This document shows positions 34,123 through 43,755 of a stretch of DNA of 64,000 bases, piece by piece. The first letter of the stretch is position 1. The number at the start of each line of letters is the position of its first letter. Source of the stretch: Oxalobacteraceae bacterium CAVE-383 (lineage in GTDB: Bacteria > Pseudomonadota > Gammaproteobacteria > Burkholderiales > Burkholderiaceae_D). The notes beneath the pieces were generated by a model. That model was not told the origin of the DNA, did no database searches, and was given only the letters and a program-made list of their open reading frames with translations. The position numbers were made by a program, and so were the translations under genes. The stretch spans positions 1 to 64,000 of the forward strand of contig REGP01000007.1 of NCBI GenBank assembly GCA_004134995.1, given 5' to 3'.

Positions 34123-34733
34123 AGACCGGTCAGGCCGGCCTGCGCCAGAATATGGCCCTGCATGGCCGCCAGCGCCTGCTGCCGCGTAAATTTGCCATCA
34201 ACCGGCAACTGCGCCACATCCAGCGCATACACCGTGAACACATAGTGATGCATCAGCACGTCGTTCCACGGCGGGCATGGGCCGTCGTAGCCGAAATAAT
34301 CCCCGCCCATGTCGGCGTCGCCGGCAAACCAGTCGGTATAGCCGTTCAGGCCGTGCCGTGCGGGCGGCAGCGGATTGCCGACGATCTGCGGCCCCGGCTT
34401 GCCGCGCGGCGTCACGCTGGAGGAGAACTGCCCCTCGGCGATCGAAGCGGCGGACGGCGGCAAGTCGACCAGCAGCCAATGGGTGAAATCGACGCGCGGC
34501 AAACTCGCCGGCACGGTCTTGCCTTTCTGATTGACGTCGTCGCCGGCCGAAGGCACATCGGGATCGTGGCAAATGACGGCGAACGATTTGACGCCGGCCG
34601 GCGCATCGCGCCATGCCAGATGCGGATTGCGGTTGTCCGACAGTGTGACTTGCTTGACCGGATCGATCTTGCCGAACGCGAACTGGACGGGAATCATGTC
34701 CCCGTCCTGAAATGACTCGCTGGTAACTTGCAT
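34095..34733 (-). CDS. YbhB/YbcL (PEBP-like) family protein
   Basis: 212 residues. PEBP fold with the ligand-site blocks SFAVICHDPDVPS (about 46-58), DFTHWLLVDLPPS (about 80-92) and the YDGPCPPWNDVLMHHYVFTVYALD block (about 148-171). Bacterial YbhB/YbcL are small-molecule or phospho-ligand binding proteins without firm function. AAGGAGTTCGC precedes the ATG. The 3' end overlaps the chromate transporter by 28 bases. Confidence 0.85.
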   Translation of the reverse strand: MQVTSESFQDGDMIPVQFAFGKIDPVKQVTLSDNRNPHLAWRDAPAGVKSFAVICHDPDVPSAGDDVNQKGKTVPASLPRVDFTHWLLVDLPPSAASIAEGQFSSSVTPRGKPGPQIVGNPLPPARHGLNGYTDWFAGDADMGGDYFGYDGPCPPWNDVLMHHYVFTVYALDVAQLPVDGKFTRQQALAAMQGHILAQAGLTGLYTLNPSMA

Positions 34734-34810
34734 GCGAACTCCTTGAAGAAAAAATGAGGGCTGGAGCCGCGTAGCTTAACCGGTTTTGGCAATACAGGTT
34801 CAGGACCGCA

Positions 34811-36067
34811 TCAGGACAAGGTCACGCGCGCAAACTTGCGCTTGCCGACCTGCAGCACGAAGGTGCCGGCATCGACCTTCAGGCCCTTGTCGCTGATGGC
34901 CGTGCCGTCGATGCGCACGCCGCCCTGCTCCACCATGCGCAAGGCTTCCGAAGCCGAAGCGCACAGATTGGCCTGCTTGAGCAACTGGCCGATGCCGAGC
35001 GGCGCGCCGCCCAGCGACAGCTCGGCGATATCGTCGGGAATGCCGCCCTTGGCGCGGTTGACGAAATCGGTCAGCGCATCCTCGGCCGCCTGCTTCGAAT
35101 GGAAGCGCGCCACGATTTCCTGCGCCAGCGCGACCTTCACGTCGCGCGGATTCCTGCCGGCGGCGACTTCCGCCTTGAGCGCGGCGATCGCCTCGATCGA
35201 CTGCCACGACAGCAGTTCGTAATAGCGCCACATCATCGGATCGGAAATACTCATCAGCTTGGCGAACATGGTGTTGCCGGGCTCGGTGATGCCGATGTAA
35301 TTGCCTTTCGACTTGGACATTTTCTCGACGCCGTCGAGGCCTTCGAGCAAGGGCATGGTCAGGATGCATTGCGGCTCCTGGCCGTAGTCCTTCTGCAATT
35401 CGCGTCCGACCAGCAGATTGAATTTCTGATCGGTGCCGCCGAGCTCCAGATCGGCGTGCAGCGCCACCGAATCGTAGCCCTGCATCAGCGGATACAGGAA
35501 TTCGTGCACGGAAATCGGCGTGCCTTCCTTGTAGCGCTTGGTGAAATCGTCGCGCTCCATCATGCGCGCCACGGTGTAGCGCGAAGCCAGCTGGATCATG
35601 CCGCGCGCGCCCAACTGGTCGCACCATTCCGAGTTACGGCGGATTTCGGTTTTGCCGGCATCCAGCACCAGGCTGGCCTGCGCGAAATAGGTTTCGGCGT
35701 TGAGGTCGATCTGTTCCTTGGTCAGCGGCGGACGGGTGGCGTTGCGGCCGGACGGATCGCCGATCATCGAGGTGAAATCGCCGATCAGGAAAATCACCTG
35801 ATGGCCCAGGTCCTGCAGTTGGCGCAGCTTGTTGAGCACCACGGTGTGCCCGAGATGCAGATCCGGCGCGGTCGGATCGAGGCCGAGCTTGATGCGCAGG
35901 GGCTTGCCGGTCTGTTCGGCGCGCACCAGCTTCTGCGTGAATTCGGCTTCGATCAGCAGCTCGTCGACGCCGCGCCTGGTCACCGCCAGCGCGTGGCGAA
36001 CCTGATCGGACAATGCCGTGGAAGATGTAACAGCGGATGCGGCCTTGGATTGCAATTCGGAAGTCAT
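34811..36067 (-). CDS. tyrS: Tyrosyl-tRNA synthetase
   Basis: 418 residues, class I synthetase charging tRNA-Tyr. HIGH-type motif HLGH at 71-74 ([13 protein letters not shown]), KMSKS motif KMSKSKGNY near 250, and a C-terminal S4-like RNA-binding domain (about 350-415; [31 protein letters not shown]). This is the longer TyrRZ-type synthetase common in beta- and gammaproteobacteria. Divergent from the M23 peptidase gene, as often seen in Burkholderiales. Confidence 0.95.
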   Translation of the reverse strand: MTSELQSKAASAVTSSTALSDQVRHALAVTRRGVDELLIEAEFTQKLVRAEQTGKPLRIKLGLDPTAPDLHLGHTVVLNKLRQLQDLGHQVIFLIGDFTSMIGDPSGRNATRPPLTKEQIDLNAETYFAQASLVLDAGKTEIRRNSEWCDQLGARGMIQLASRYTVARMMERDDFTKRYKEGTPISVHEFLYPLMQGYDSVALHADLELGGTDQKFNLLVGRELQKDYGQEPQCILTMPLLEGLDGVEKMSKSKGNYIGITEPGNTMFAKLMSISDPMMWRYYELLSWQSIEAIAALKAEVAAGRNPRDVKVALAQEIVARFHSKQAAEDALTDFVNRAKGGIPDDIAELSLGGAPLGIGQLLKQANLCASASEALRMVEQGGVRIDGTAISDKGLKVDAGTFVLQVGKRKFARVTLS

Positions 36068-36117
36068 CGATATAACTAAAAAGTTGGTTCTTGTCGGAAG
36101 TTCGGGAAAAGCGCTTT

Positions 36118-36125
36118 GCTATAAT
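36118..36125 (+). promoter_or_regulatory. Extended -10 promoter element for the peptidase/anmK unit
   Basis: TGCTATAAT: a perfect TATAAT (36120-36125) with the TGn extension and no clear -35. Transcription would start near 36132, giving a leader of about 205 bases before the likely ATG at 36338. Confidence 0.5.
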
Positions 36126-36301
36126 GCGTGATCGTTTTTCGGCGCCCGCATTGTATTTCTTCGTGAGCGCCTTGTGTTTTCAATGCCGGTTCCATCGTGC
36201 GCTTCGGAAAAATCCCACATGTTTCCTGAATGCAGCATGGCATGGCCCTTGCGTGCTTCTTGGCGTGCTCCTTTGCGTGCTTTTTCCGCACTTATTCACA
36301 C

Positions 36302-36327
36302 TGCCGGTTTCATCACCGGCAAATTTT
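36302..36327 (+). promoter_or_regulatory. Terminator-like hairpin just before the peptidase start codon
   Basis: TGCCGGT-TTCATC-ACCGGCA is a perfect 7-bp stem followed by AATTTT and ends 10 bases before the ATG at 36338. It may attenuate transcription or block ribosome access. Confidence 0.4.
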
Positions 36328-36337
36328 AACTTATTGC

Positions 36338-37828
36338 ATGTTACTTCTCGATAAATTCACGCGCATTATCCGTCACCGCGTCTCTCTGCTCATTTCAGAA
36401 TGCTTTTCTTCCGGCGCTTTCCGCCCCCGGATTCATTCGGCTTTCGAGCATGTCGCGCATGGCGTTTCCAATCTTCCGCAATTGCTCACCGGCACCACGC
36501 GCAAGACCAAGATCGTCTCCGCCACCGCGCTGTTCTTCGCGGCCTGCGCATTCGGCGCCGCCGGCGTCGTACCCGACAATCCTGACAATGCCGACCCGTC
36601 GGTCCATGCGATCCAGATGAATCTGGCGTTGCCGGACCTGTCGCAGCAAGTCGAACAGCTGGCGGAGCAGGAGCAATACTATTCGTCCGAAGAGCGCATG
36701 CGCGCCGGCGACACGCTGGCCACGCTGCTGACCCGGCTCGGCGTGGACGACAATGCCGCCGCCGCCTTCATCAAATCCGATCCGCTGGCGCACAACGTGA
36801 TGCAATTGCATCCGGGCAAGCGTGTGCGCGCGCAGACCACCACCGACGGCGAACTGTTGCAATTGAGCACCACCATGGCCGATGGCGACCAGGCGGTCAG
36901 GAACCTGCTGATCACGCGCGACGGCGACCGCTTCAAATCGATGGAAATGCCGGCTACGCTGGAACGCCGCATCGAAATGCGCTCGGGCCAGATCCGCTCC
37001 TCGCTGTTCGCCGCCACCGACGCCGCCCAGATTCCCGACGGCGTCGCCTCGCAACTGGTCGACATGTTCTCGACCGAAGTCAATTTCGCCTCCGACCTGC
37101 GCCGCGGCGACCGCTTCAGCGTCGTCTACGAAACCTTCTGGCACAACGGCGAACCGGTGCGCAGCGGCCGCGTCCTGGCCGCCGAGTTCAGCAACGACGG
37201 CGACGAGTATCGATCGGTCTGGTTCGACGATTCGGATTCGAATGCCCAGGACGGCCGGCAGGGACAAGGACAAGGCGGCTACTACGGTTTCGACGGCAAA
37301 TCGCTGAAGAAAGCCTTCCTCAAGTCGCCGCTGGCGTTCACGCGTATTTCTTCCGGCTTCTCGATGCGCATGCATCCGATCCTGGGAATCTGGAAACAGC
37401 ACAAGGGCGTCGATTTCGCCGCGCCGACCGGCACCCCGATCCGCGCCTCGGGCGACGGCGTGATCGAGTTCGTCGGCCAGCAGACCGGCTACGGCAACGT
37501 CATCGCCATCAAGCACTGGAGCAATTATTCGACGCTGTACGGCCACATGAGCCGTTTCGCGGCCGGCGTGCACAAGGGCGAAAAAGTCAGCCAGGGCGAA
37601 GTGATCGGCTATGTCGGCCAGACCGGCTGGGCCACCGGGCCGCATCTGCACTATGAATTCCGCATCAACAACGAGCCGCGCGATCCGATGTCGGTCGACG
37701 TGCCGAATGCACAGCCGCTCAACGCCATGCAGATGCAGCGTTTCCGCGCCGCATCCGGCGATATGAGCCGCCGCCTGGCCTTGCTGCGCGCGCCGGAAAG
37801 CGGCCCGACCAAACTGGCGAGCAACTGA
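36338..37828 (+). CDS. M23-family peptidoglycan endopeptidase
   Basis: 496 residues from the ATG at 36338; the frame is open further upstream (ATG at 36230), but that part is cysteine-rich and unlike the family. One membrane anchor near 60-75 ([19 protein letters not shown]). Middle region with a LysM/OapA-like part ([15 protein letters not shown]). The LytM domain at about 340-450 has the zinc motifs HKGVDFAAP and HLHYEF. It cuts peptide cross-links in the cell wall; the next gene, 2 bases away, is anmK of murein recycling, so a shared role is likely. Confidence 0.88.
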   Translation: MLLLDKFTRIIRHRVSLLISECFSSGAFRPRIHSAFEHVAHGVSNLPQLLTGTTRKTKIVSATALFFAACAFGAAGVVPDNPDNADPSVHAIQMNLALPDLSQQVEQLAEQEQYYSSEERMRAGDTLATLLTRLGVDDNAAAAFIKSDPLAHNVMQLHPGKRVRAQTTTDGELLQLSTTMADGDQAVRNLLITRDGDRFKSMEMPATLERRIEMRSGQIRSSLFAATDAAQIPDGVASQLVDMFSTEVNFASDLRRGDRFSVVYETFWHNGEPVRSGRVLAAEFSNDGDEYRSVWFDDSDSNAQDGRQGQGQGGYYGFDGKSLKKAFLKSPLAFTRISSGFSMRMHPILGIWKQHKGVDFAAPTGTPIRASGDGVIEFVGQQTGYGNVIAIKHWSNYSTLYGHMSRFAAGVHKGEKVSQGEVIGYVGQTGWATGPHLHYEFRINNEPRDPMSVDVPNAQPLNAMQMQRFRAASGDMSRRLALLRAPESGPTKLASN

Positions 37829-37829
37829 C

Positions 37830-39029
37830 GTGGCCGCGCCGGCCACGGCTTTGTCGGCTTTATATATCGGGCTGATGTCCGGCACCAGCCTGGACGGCGT
37901 TGACGGCGTGCTGGCCGCGTTTCCAACGGATGATGCCGGCAATCCAAACGGTACAAGCGATGCTTCGCGCATCGCCACCCTGGCCACCGCCTATATTCCC
38001 TTCGACGACAGCCTGCGCGCGGCATTGATGGCGCTGCAGTCGGGCGGCCCCGATGAAATCCATCGCGAAGCACTGGTCGCCGCGCAACTGGCCAGGCATT
38101 ACGCCGAATGCGTCGCGCAATTGCGCCCGCATGCCGGGGCCGAGGCCGTCGCCGCCATCGGCGTGCACGGCCAGACCATTCGCCACCGTCCCGAACTCGG
38201 CTATACGCGCCAGACCAACAATCCCGCCTTGCTGGCCGAACTCAGCGGCATCGACGTCATTGCCGACTTCCGCAGCCGCGACGTCGCCGCGGGCGGCCAG
38301 GGCGCGCCGCTGGCGCCGGCGTTTCATCGCGCGGTGTTCGGCTCGCCGCAGCAAACCCGGGCCGTGGTCAATATCGGCGGTTTCGGCAATATCACCATTC
38401 TTCCCGCGGCCGGCGCGCCTGATGCCATCGGCGCGATCGGCGCCAGCGGCTTCGACACCGGTCCCGGCAATGTATTGATGGATGTCTGGATCGCACGCCA
38501 TCAGAACCGCGCCTACGACGAAAACGGCGCCTGGGCCGCCAGCGGCAAGGTGCATGAGGCGCTGCTCAAGCATCTGCTGGACGAGGCTTTCTTTGCGCTG
38601 CCCGCGCCCAAAAGCACCGGCCGCGATCTGTTCCATCCGGCCTGGCTGGAACACAAACTGCAGGCTTTCGCCGGCGTGCCCGCAGCCGACGTGCAGGCCA
38701 CGCTTGCCGCGCTGACCGCGGCCACCATTGCGCAGGCGATTGCAGGGCATGCGCCGGACGTGGCCGCGGTATATGTTTGCGGCGGCGGCGCGCATAACGG
38801 CCATCTGATGCAGGCGCTGGCGCAGGCGTTGGCCTCGGCCCTGCAATGCGAACCGGGCCGCGCGCCGGCGGTGCAATCGACCGCCGTGCTGGGCGTGGCG
38901 CCGAATCATGTCGAAGCGTTGGCGTTTGCCTGGCTGGCGCAGCGCTTTACACATCGCCTGCCGGGCAACGTGCCGGCGGTGACCGGCGCGGCCGGCCCGC
39001 GCGTGCTGGGCGCGCTGTATCCGGCATGA
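37830..39029 (+). CDS. anmK: Anhydro-N-acetylmuramic acid kinase
   Basis: 399 residues; begins at the GTG directly after the peptidase stop. Converts 1,6-anhydro-MurNAc to MurNAc-6-phosphate in peptidoglycan recycling. ASKHA-fold signature [19 protein letters not shown] (residues 11-29), GVHGQTIRH near 110, and GFDTGPGN near 210. A 28-residue-longer N-terminal portion than E. coli AnmK is not present; length is within the family range. Confidence 0.93.
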   Translation: MAAPATALSALYIGLMSGTSLDGVDGVLAAFPTDDAGNPNGTSDASRIATLATAYIPFDDSLRAALMALQSGGPDEIHREALVAAQLARHYAECVAQLRPHAGAEAVAAIGVHGQTIRHRPELGYTRQTNNPALLAELSGIDVIADFRSRDVAAGGQGAPLAPAFHRAVFGSPQQTRAVVNIGGFGNITILPAAGAPDAIGAIGASGFDTGPGNVLMDVWIARHQNRAYDENGAWAASGKVHEALLKHLLDEAFFALPAPKSTGRDLFHPAWLEHKLQAFAGVPAADVQATLAALTAATIAQAIAGHAPDVAAVYVCGGGAHNGHLMQALAQALASALQCEPGRAPAVQSTAVLGVAPNHVEALAFAWLAQRFTHRLPGNVPAVTGAAGPRVLGALYPA

Positions 39030-39044
39030 TGCGCCGACGATAAA

Positions 39045-40238
39045 TCACGCAATGCGGCGATAATCGCCGCCCGGCAGCAATTCGACGCTGCCGTCCAGTT
39101 CCAGCATCAGCAATTCCTGTTGCAGCAGCGCCGCCCCGCGCCCGCTGCGCAATGCCAGCTGATCCAGCGTCACCGGGTCGTATCCCATCCCATGCAGCAA
39201 CGAACCGGCATCGGTGACAGTGGCGGCATCGAACAGCCCCGCCTGCGCGCCTTTACCGCTGCCTGCATTCCCGCCATCCCGGCCGTCGCCAGAGCCCACC
39301 CGGCAGTCCAGTTCTTCCAGCACATCCTGCAGCGACTCGACCAGCTTCGCGCCCTGCTTGATCAAGGCATGGCAGCCCTTCGACAGCGGCGAATGAATCG
39401 AACCCGGAATCGCCAACACATCGCGCCCCTGGTCGGCCGCGACCCGCGCCGTGATCAGCGAGCCGGAGCGCAAGGCCGCTTCCACCACCAGCACCGCGCG
39501 CGACATGCCCGAGATGATGCGATTGCGGCGCGGAAAATTCATCGCCAGCGGCGGCATGCCCAGCGGATATTCGCTGACGATGCAGCCCTCGCGCGCGATT
39601 CTGCCGGCCAGCTCGCGATTGCGGGCCGGATACGCGATATCGATGCCCGTGCCGATCACCGCCACCGTCGCACCGGCGCCGCGCAGGCCGCCCGTGTGGG
39701 CAGCGCTGTCGATGCCCAGCGCCAGGCCCGAAACCACCGGCATGCCGGCCTGGCTGAGGCCCTCCGAGAACTGCTCGGCATGCTGCAGGCCCTGCCGGCT
39801 GGCGTTGCGGCTGCCGACCACTGCCACCGCCGGCCCCTGCAGCAATGCCGGCCGGCCCAATGCATACAGCAGCAGCGGCGGATCGGCGACGGTCAGCAAG
39901 GCCTGCGGATAGGCTTCATCGGCCAGCGTCAGCAAGTGATGGCCCGGCGCCTCCAGCCAGGCCAGCGTGCGCCCCGCAAGCGCCCGCGCATCGGCATCCG
40001 GCGGCGCCAGCAGGGCATCCGCATGATGCGGCGCCACCACCTCGCACAACGCCGCCCGGGACGCGCCCAATATGCTTTCCGGCAGCCCGAAACGCGCCAG
40101 CAAGGCGCGCGCCCCGGCGCGGCCCGGGCCACCCCTGGCGTGCGCCAGATGCATCCAGGCTGCCGCCGAAGTACGGCCGGCGCCGGCGCCTGTGATAAAA
40201 TTTTCCGTGTTCGCCATTCTCATCTTCCAGTTTTCCAT
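39045..40238 (-). CDS. dprA: DNA-processing protein DprA
   Basis: 397 residues. Loads RecA on incoming single-stranded DNA during transformation. The Rossmann-like DprA core is clear: VAVVGSRNASRQG (about 138-150), VSGLALGIDSAAHTGGL (about 169-185), and FPRRNRIISGMS (about 235). A winged-helix DML1-like domain ends the protein (DPVTLDQLALRSG). The start may instead be the ATG at 40217, which has GGAAG six bases upstream. Confidence 0.92.
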   Translation of the reverse strand: MENWKMRMANTENFITGAGAGRTSAAAWMHLAHARGGPGRAGARALLARFGLPESILGASRAALCEVVAPHHADALLAPPDADARALAGRTLAWLEAPGHHLLTLADEAYPQALLTVADPPLLLYALGRPALLQGPAVAVVGSRNASRQGLQHAEQFSEGLSQAGMPVVSGLALGIDSAAHTGGLRGAGATVAVIGTGIDIAYPARNRELAGRIAREGCIVSEYPLGMPPLAMNFPRRNRIISGMSRAVLVVEAALRSGSLITARVAADQGRDVLAIPGSIHSPLSKGCHALIKQGAKLVESLQDVLEELDCRVGSGDGRDGGNAGSGKGAQAGLFDAATVTDAGSLLHGMGYDPVTLDQLALRSGRGAALLQQELLMLELDGSVELLPGGDYRRIA

Positions 40239-40341
40239 CCCGCAAACGCGACATGCTAACGATTCTGCCTGGAACTTGAACTGGCAAGGATTGCCCTCAA
40301 GTTCTTTTTAACCCTGCCGCACTACGCATTACTGAAACCGA

Positions 40342-40854
40342 ATGGCCTTATTACCTATCCTCCGCTATCCCGATCCGCGCCTGCACAAGGTGGCCAAGCC
40401 GGTCACCGAATTCGACGCGCGATTGAAACAACTGATCGCCGACATGGCCGAAACCATGTACGACGCGCCCGGCATCGGCCTGGCCGCGTCGCAGGTCGAC
40501 GTCCATCAGCAACTGCTGGTCATGGATATCTCCGAAACCAATGACGAACTGCGCGTTTTCATCAATCCGGAAATCCTCTGGGCCAGCGAAGAAAAAAAAC
40601 TCTACGACGAAGGCTGCCTGTCGGTGCCCGGCGTATATGACGGCGTGGAACGCCCGGCGCGCATCAAGGCCCGCGCGCTCGATGCCGACGGCAAGCCTTT
40701 CGAAGTGGAAGCCGACGGCCTGCTGGCGGTCTGCCTGCAGCATGAAATGGATCATCTGAAGGGCAAGGTATTCGTCGAATACCTGTCGCCCCTGAAGCGC
40801 AACCGCATCAAGAAAAAAATGATCAAGGAAGAACGGGAATTGAAGCGCGGTTAG
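40342..40854 (+). CDS. def: Peptide deformylase
   Basis: 170 residues. Removes the N-formyl group from new proteins. All three motifs are present: GIGLAASQ (44-51), EGCLSVPG with metal ligand C92, and HEMDH with H134, E135 and H138. Usual partner gene fmt is not adjacent. Divergent from dprA, an arrangement frequent in proteobacteria. Confidence 0.95.
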   Translation: MALLPILRYPDPRLHKVAKPVTEFDARLKQLIADMAETMYDAPGIGLAASQVDVHQQLLVMDISETNDELRVFINPEILWASEEKKLYDEGCLSVPGVYDGVERPARIKARALDADGKPFEVEADGLLAVCLQHEMDHLKGKVFVEYLSPLKRNRIKKKMIKEERELKRG

Positions 40855-40879
40855 CGGTTAGCAGCTAACGGCTAACGGC
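40847..40879 (+). terminator. Hairpin at the def stop codon
   Basis: GCGGTTAGCGGTTAGC pairs with AGCTAACGGCTAACGGC with two mismatches; the def TAG lies inside the left arm. No T-run follows, so termination would be weak. Repeat C starts 4 bases later. Confidence 0.4.
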
Positions 40880-40882
40880 CGG

Positions 40883-41020
40883 CTTTAGAAGCGCTTGCGC
40901 AATTTGGCGAGGCTGGGTGTTGTGCGCAGTGAGGTAAAGGAGGAGCCGGCCGCAGGCCGGCGGGGGACACGAACGAAGTACAACGCCCAGCCTTGCCAAA
41001 TTGCGCAAGCGCTTCTAAAG
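40883..41020 (+). repeat. Structured dispersed repeat, copy C
   Basis: Largest copy. Core 40915-40989 (GGGTGTTGTGCGCAGTGAGG at the start, GTACAACGCCCA at the end) with inner hairpin GCCGGCC-GCA-GGCCGGC. The outer arms 40883-40914 and 40990-41020 are complementary over more than 30 positions with a single G-U pair (CTTTAGAAGCGCTTGCGCAA matches TTGCGCAAGCGCTTCTAAAG). The right arm includes the stop and last codon of the DUF2905-like gene. Confidence 0.82.
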
Positions 41021-41209
41021 AAACCGCCCCAGCAAAAACGCCACCGTCGACAACAGAATCGTCGATGCGAACGGCAGCGAGTAATGGCGACCGAACAGCG
41101 TAAACCGGACATCGCCCGGCAGCCGCCCGATCCCGAGCTTTTCAAGCCACGGCAGCAACTGGGAAAAGATCACCAGCGCCAGAAAAATCACCAATACCCA
41201 ACGAATCAT
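41015..41209 (-). CDS. DUF2905-family small membrane protein
   Basis: 64 residues. Two hydrophobic segments (about 3-18 and 46-62) separated by the family motif LGIGRLPGDVRF. Small inner-membrane proteins of this family are widespread next to the MidA-type methyltransferase and have no known function. The last two codons and stop lie in the right arm of repeat C. GGGAAAGCCGCAA precedes the ATG. Confidence 0.8.
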   Translation of the reverse strand: MIRWVLVIFLALVIFSQLLPWLEKLGIGRLPGDVRFTLFGRHYSLPFASTILLSTVAFLLGRFL

Positions 41210-41241
41210 TTGCGGCTTTCCCCTATGTTTATCGGCCGGCC

Positions 41242-42465
41242 TTACAACCGGTAACTGCGGTCATGCTGCAGCATCCGCGCCGGCCATTCCACCCGATGGC
41301 CCAGCGCCAGCACCTTGAACAACTCCCCCATCTCGGCCGGCGAAATCAGCTTTTGCACCGCATTCGCCTGCGGCAAGTATTGCGCGGCCTGTTCCGGCGG
41401 CGTGCGCAGCAACAGATCGCCGATGCCGGCACCCAGCAGGAAGCCGGCCTGGCTGGTGTAACCCAACAGATCCAGTCCGCCCTCCACGGCCGCCTGCGCC
41501 ATGGCGGTGAAATCGACATGGGCCGTGACGTCCTGCAGGCCGGGCAGATAAAACGGATCGGGATGGGCGTGATGCCGGTAATGGCACATCAGCGTCCCCT
41601 GCGAACGCTGGCCCAGATAGTATTCGTGGCCCGGAAAACCGTAATCGATCAGCAACGCCAACGCGCCGCCCGGCTCCGGCTCCGGCTCCGGCTGTTTTGC
41701 GGCCGCGGCGGCATCATCGCCATCCCCGCACAGCAGCGCCGCCAGCGAGCGCATGAAGGCCGCCGCGGTCGGATGGACTTCGGTCAGATAGCCGATCGGC
41801 AATGCATCGGCATCCGGTATCTGCGCCACCAGCGCGGGCTCGCAGGGACGGTCTTCGAACACGAAACCGCCCTCGCCTTCGCCGCTTTCGTTCCATGCCA
41901 CGCCGCGCTCGCACCAGCCGTCGGCGCGCCTGACCACCAGCGACACCGGCATCGCATCGAGCACCTCGTTGCCGATCACCACCCCGGAAAACTGCGCGGG
42001 CCAGCGGTCCAGCCACTGCACATTCGGGAATGCCGCCAGGGTCTGCTGCTGCCGGGCGCGTAATTGCGGCGATATTTCGACGATCAGATAGCGTTCCGGC
42101 GCGATGCCGTGTGCGGCCAATTCAGTCAGGATATCGCCGGCCAGCTTGCCGCTGCCGGCGCCGAATTCCATGATCGCCGGCGCGGTTTGGGGAAACGGCG
42201 GGGCGAACATTTCGGCGGCCAGGCGGGCCAGTGTTGCGCCAAAAAGCGGCGAAAGTTCCGGCGCGGTTGTAAAATCACCGTCTTTGCCCAATTTGGCCGC
42301 GCCGCCGCTGTAATACCCGACGTGCGGCGCATACAGCGCCAACTCCATATAACGCGCGAACGGAATCCATCCCTGCCGATGGCGAATTTCATCGGCGATC
42401 AGGCGTTGCAGGGAGGCGGAGGCGGCGAGCGCGTCGCCGGAGGGAGCGGGCAGTTGCAGTTGCAT
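41242..42465 (-). CDS. MidA/NDUFAF7-type SAM-dependent methyltransferase
   Basis: 407 residues from the ATG at 42465. The N-terminal block WIPFARYMELALYAPHVGYYSGG (about 31-53) and the SAM motif IMEFGAGSGKLAGDIL (about 96-111) match the family; IGNEVLDAMPV is the conserved acidic loop. The mitochondrial relative NDUFAF7 dimethylates an arginine of complex I; the bacterial target is unproven. Starts 21 bases from the divergent SDR gene, so the promoters overlap. Confidence 0.86.
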   Translation of the reverse strand: MQLQLPAPSGDALAASASLQRLIADEIRHRQGWIPFARYMELALYAPHVGYYSGGAAKLGKDGDFTTAPELSPLFGATLARLAAEMFAPPFPQTAPAIMEFGAGSGKLAGDILTELAAHGIAPERYLIVEISPQLRARQQQTLAAFPNVQWLDRWPAQFSGVVIGNEVLDAMPVSLVVRRADGWCERGVAWNESGEGEGGFVFEDRPCEPALVAQIPDADALPIGYLTEVHPTAAAFMRSLAALLCGDGDDAAAAAKQPEPEPEPGGALALLIDYGFPGHEYYLGQRSQGTLMCHYRHHAHPDPFYLPGLQDVTAHVDFTAMAQAAVEGGLDLLGYTSQAGFLLGAGIGDLLLRTPPEQAAQYLPQANAVQKLISPAEMGELFKVLALGHRVEWPARMLQHDRSYRL

Positions 42466-42486
42466 CGCCGTATTGTATTGGAAACC

Positions 42487-43284
42487 ATGATTCCTGATCC
42501 AGAAAAAGTCGCATCGCAGCAGCCGCCCCAAGCACCCCGGGTGGCCCTGGTGACCGGCGCCGCCAGGCGCATCGGCCGCGTGATCGCGCTCGCCCTGGCG
42601 CGGGACGGCTGGGACATCGCGCTGCACTATCACGCCTCCGGACAGCAAGCGCAGGCCACCGCCGCCGAGATCGAAGCCCTGGGCCGCCGCGCCGTCGCTC
42701 TGCAATGCGACCTGGCCGATGCGAACGCCGTGACCGCGCTTTTGCGGCGCGCCGCGGCGCTCGGCCCGGTCGGCTGCGTGGTCAACAATGCATCGATGTT
42801 CGAACAGGACAGCGCCACCGCCTTCAGTCCCGCCGCCCTGGATGCGCACATGCGCGTCAACCTGGCCGCGCCGCTATTGCTGGCGCAGGCGCTGCATGCG
42901 GCCACCCCGGACGGCGCACAGGCGGTGGTGATCAATCTGCTGGACCAGAAGCTGTACAACCTGAATCCCGATTTCCTGTCCTATACTTTGTCGAAAGCCG
43001 CGCTGCAATGCGCGACCACAATGCTGGCGCAGGCGCTGGCGCCGAAACTGCGCGTGGTCGGCGTGGCGCCCGGGCTGACCATGCAATCGGGCGAACAGAG
43101 CGCCGCCGGCTTCGCCAATGCGCACGGCGTGACGCCGCTCGGCAAGTCCAGCACGCCGGAGGATGTTGCCGCGGCGGTCTGCTACCTGGCCTCGGCCCGC
43201 GCCATTACCGGCGCCACGCTGCTGGTCGACGGCGGCCAGCATCTGATCCCGCTGCAGCGCGACGTGATGTTCCTGGCGCAATAG
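42487..43284 (+). CDS. FolM/PTR1-like SDR (pteridine reductase candidate)
   Basis: 265 residues from the ATG at 42487. Cofactor motif TGAARRIG (about 22-29) has the arginine of the pteridine-reductase subgroup (TGx3RxG) and suggests NADPH. Active site YTLSK near 162-166. It directly precedes folB (dihydroneopterin aldolase), so reduction of dihydromonapterin or dihydrofolate is a reasonable inference. The C-terminus GATLLVDGGQHL is standard. Confidence 0.78.
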   Translation: MIPDPEKVASQQPPQAPRVALVTGAARRIGRVIALALARDGWDIALHYHASGQQAQATAAEIEALGRRAVALQCDLADANAVTALLRRAAALGPVGCVVNNASMFEQDSATAFSPAALDAHMRVNLAAPLLLAQALHAATPDGAQAVVINLLDQKLYNLNPDFLSYTLSKAALQCATTMLAQALAPKLRVVGVAPGLTMQSGEQSAAGFANAHGVTPLGKSSTPEDVAAAVCYLASARAITGATLLVDGGQHLIPLQRDVMFLAQ

Positions 43285-43356
43285 TTTGCAATGCATGCAT
43301 AACCCATCCATCGCGCATCCATCAATCCACCGAAATCCATAAGGCCAGTCCACCCC

Positions 43357-43755
43357 ATGTTGCCATCCCTTTCCTACGCCGGCCTGAACGATTGCCGCCG
43401 CCTCTTCCTGCGCGACTACGAGGTGCTGATCAACATCGGCGTCCATGAATTCGAAAAGAAGGGCGAGCAGCGCATCCTGATCAATGTCGACCTGTTCATT
43501 CCCTTGATCCTCTCGACGCCCAAGGACGACCAGCTCGATGAAGTGGTGGATTACGATTTCATCCGCAGCACCATCGCCAGGCGCATGGCGCAGGGCCATA
43601 TCCATTTGCAGGAGACCCTGTGCGACGATGTGGTCAAGGCCATGCTGGCGCATCCGAAAGTGCGCGCGGTGCGGGTCTCGACCGAAAAACCCGACGTCTA
43701 TCCGGATTGCGCATCGGTCGGCGTCGAAGTATTCCGCGTAAAGGAAGGTGTGTAA
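43357..43755 (+). CDS. folB: Dihydroneopterin aldolase
   Basis: 132 residues. Converts 7,8-dihydroneopterin to 6-hydroxymethyl-dihydropterin and glycolaldehyde in folate synthesis. Conserved blocks: [22 protein letters not shown] (about 27-48), [13 protein letters not shown] with the tyrosine of the active site (about 60-72), and [13 protein letters not shown] (about 84-96). The last base of its stop is the first base of the ttcA start (TAATG). Confidence 0.9.
   Translation: MLPSLSYAGLNDCRRLFLRDYEVLINIGVHEFEKKGEQRILINVDLFIPLILSTPKDDQLDEVVDYDFIRSTIARRMAQGHIHLQETLCDDVVKAMLAHPKVRAVRVSTEKPDVYPDCASVGVEVFRVKEGV

Noticed and set aside
36230-36337. Upstream in-frame start adding 36 residues to the M23 peptidase
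   Set aside because: The extension is Cys/His/Phe-rich, runs through the direct repeats and hairpin and does not look like an N-terminus of this family.
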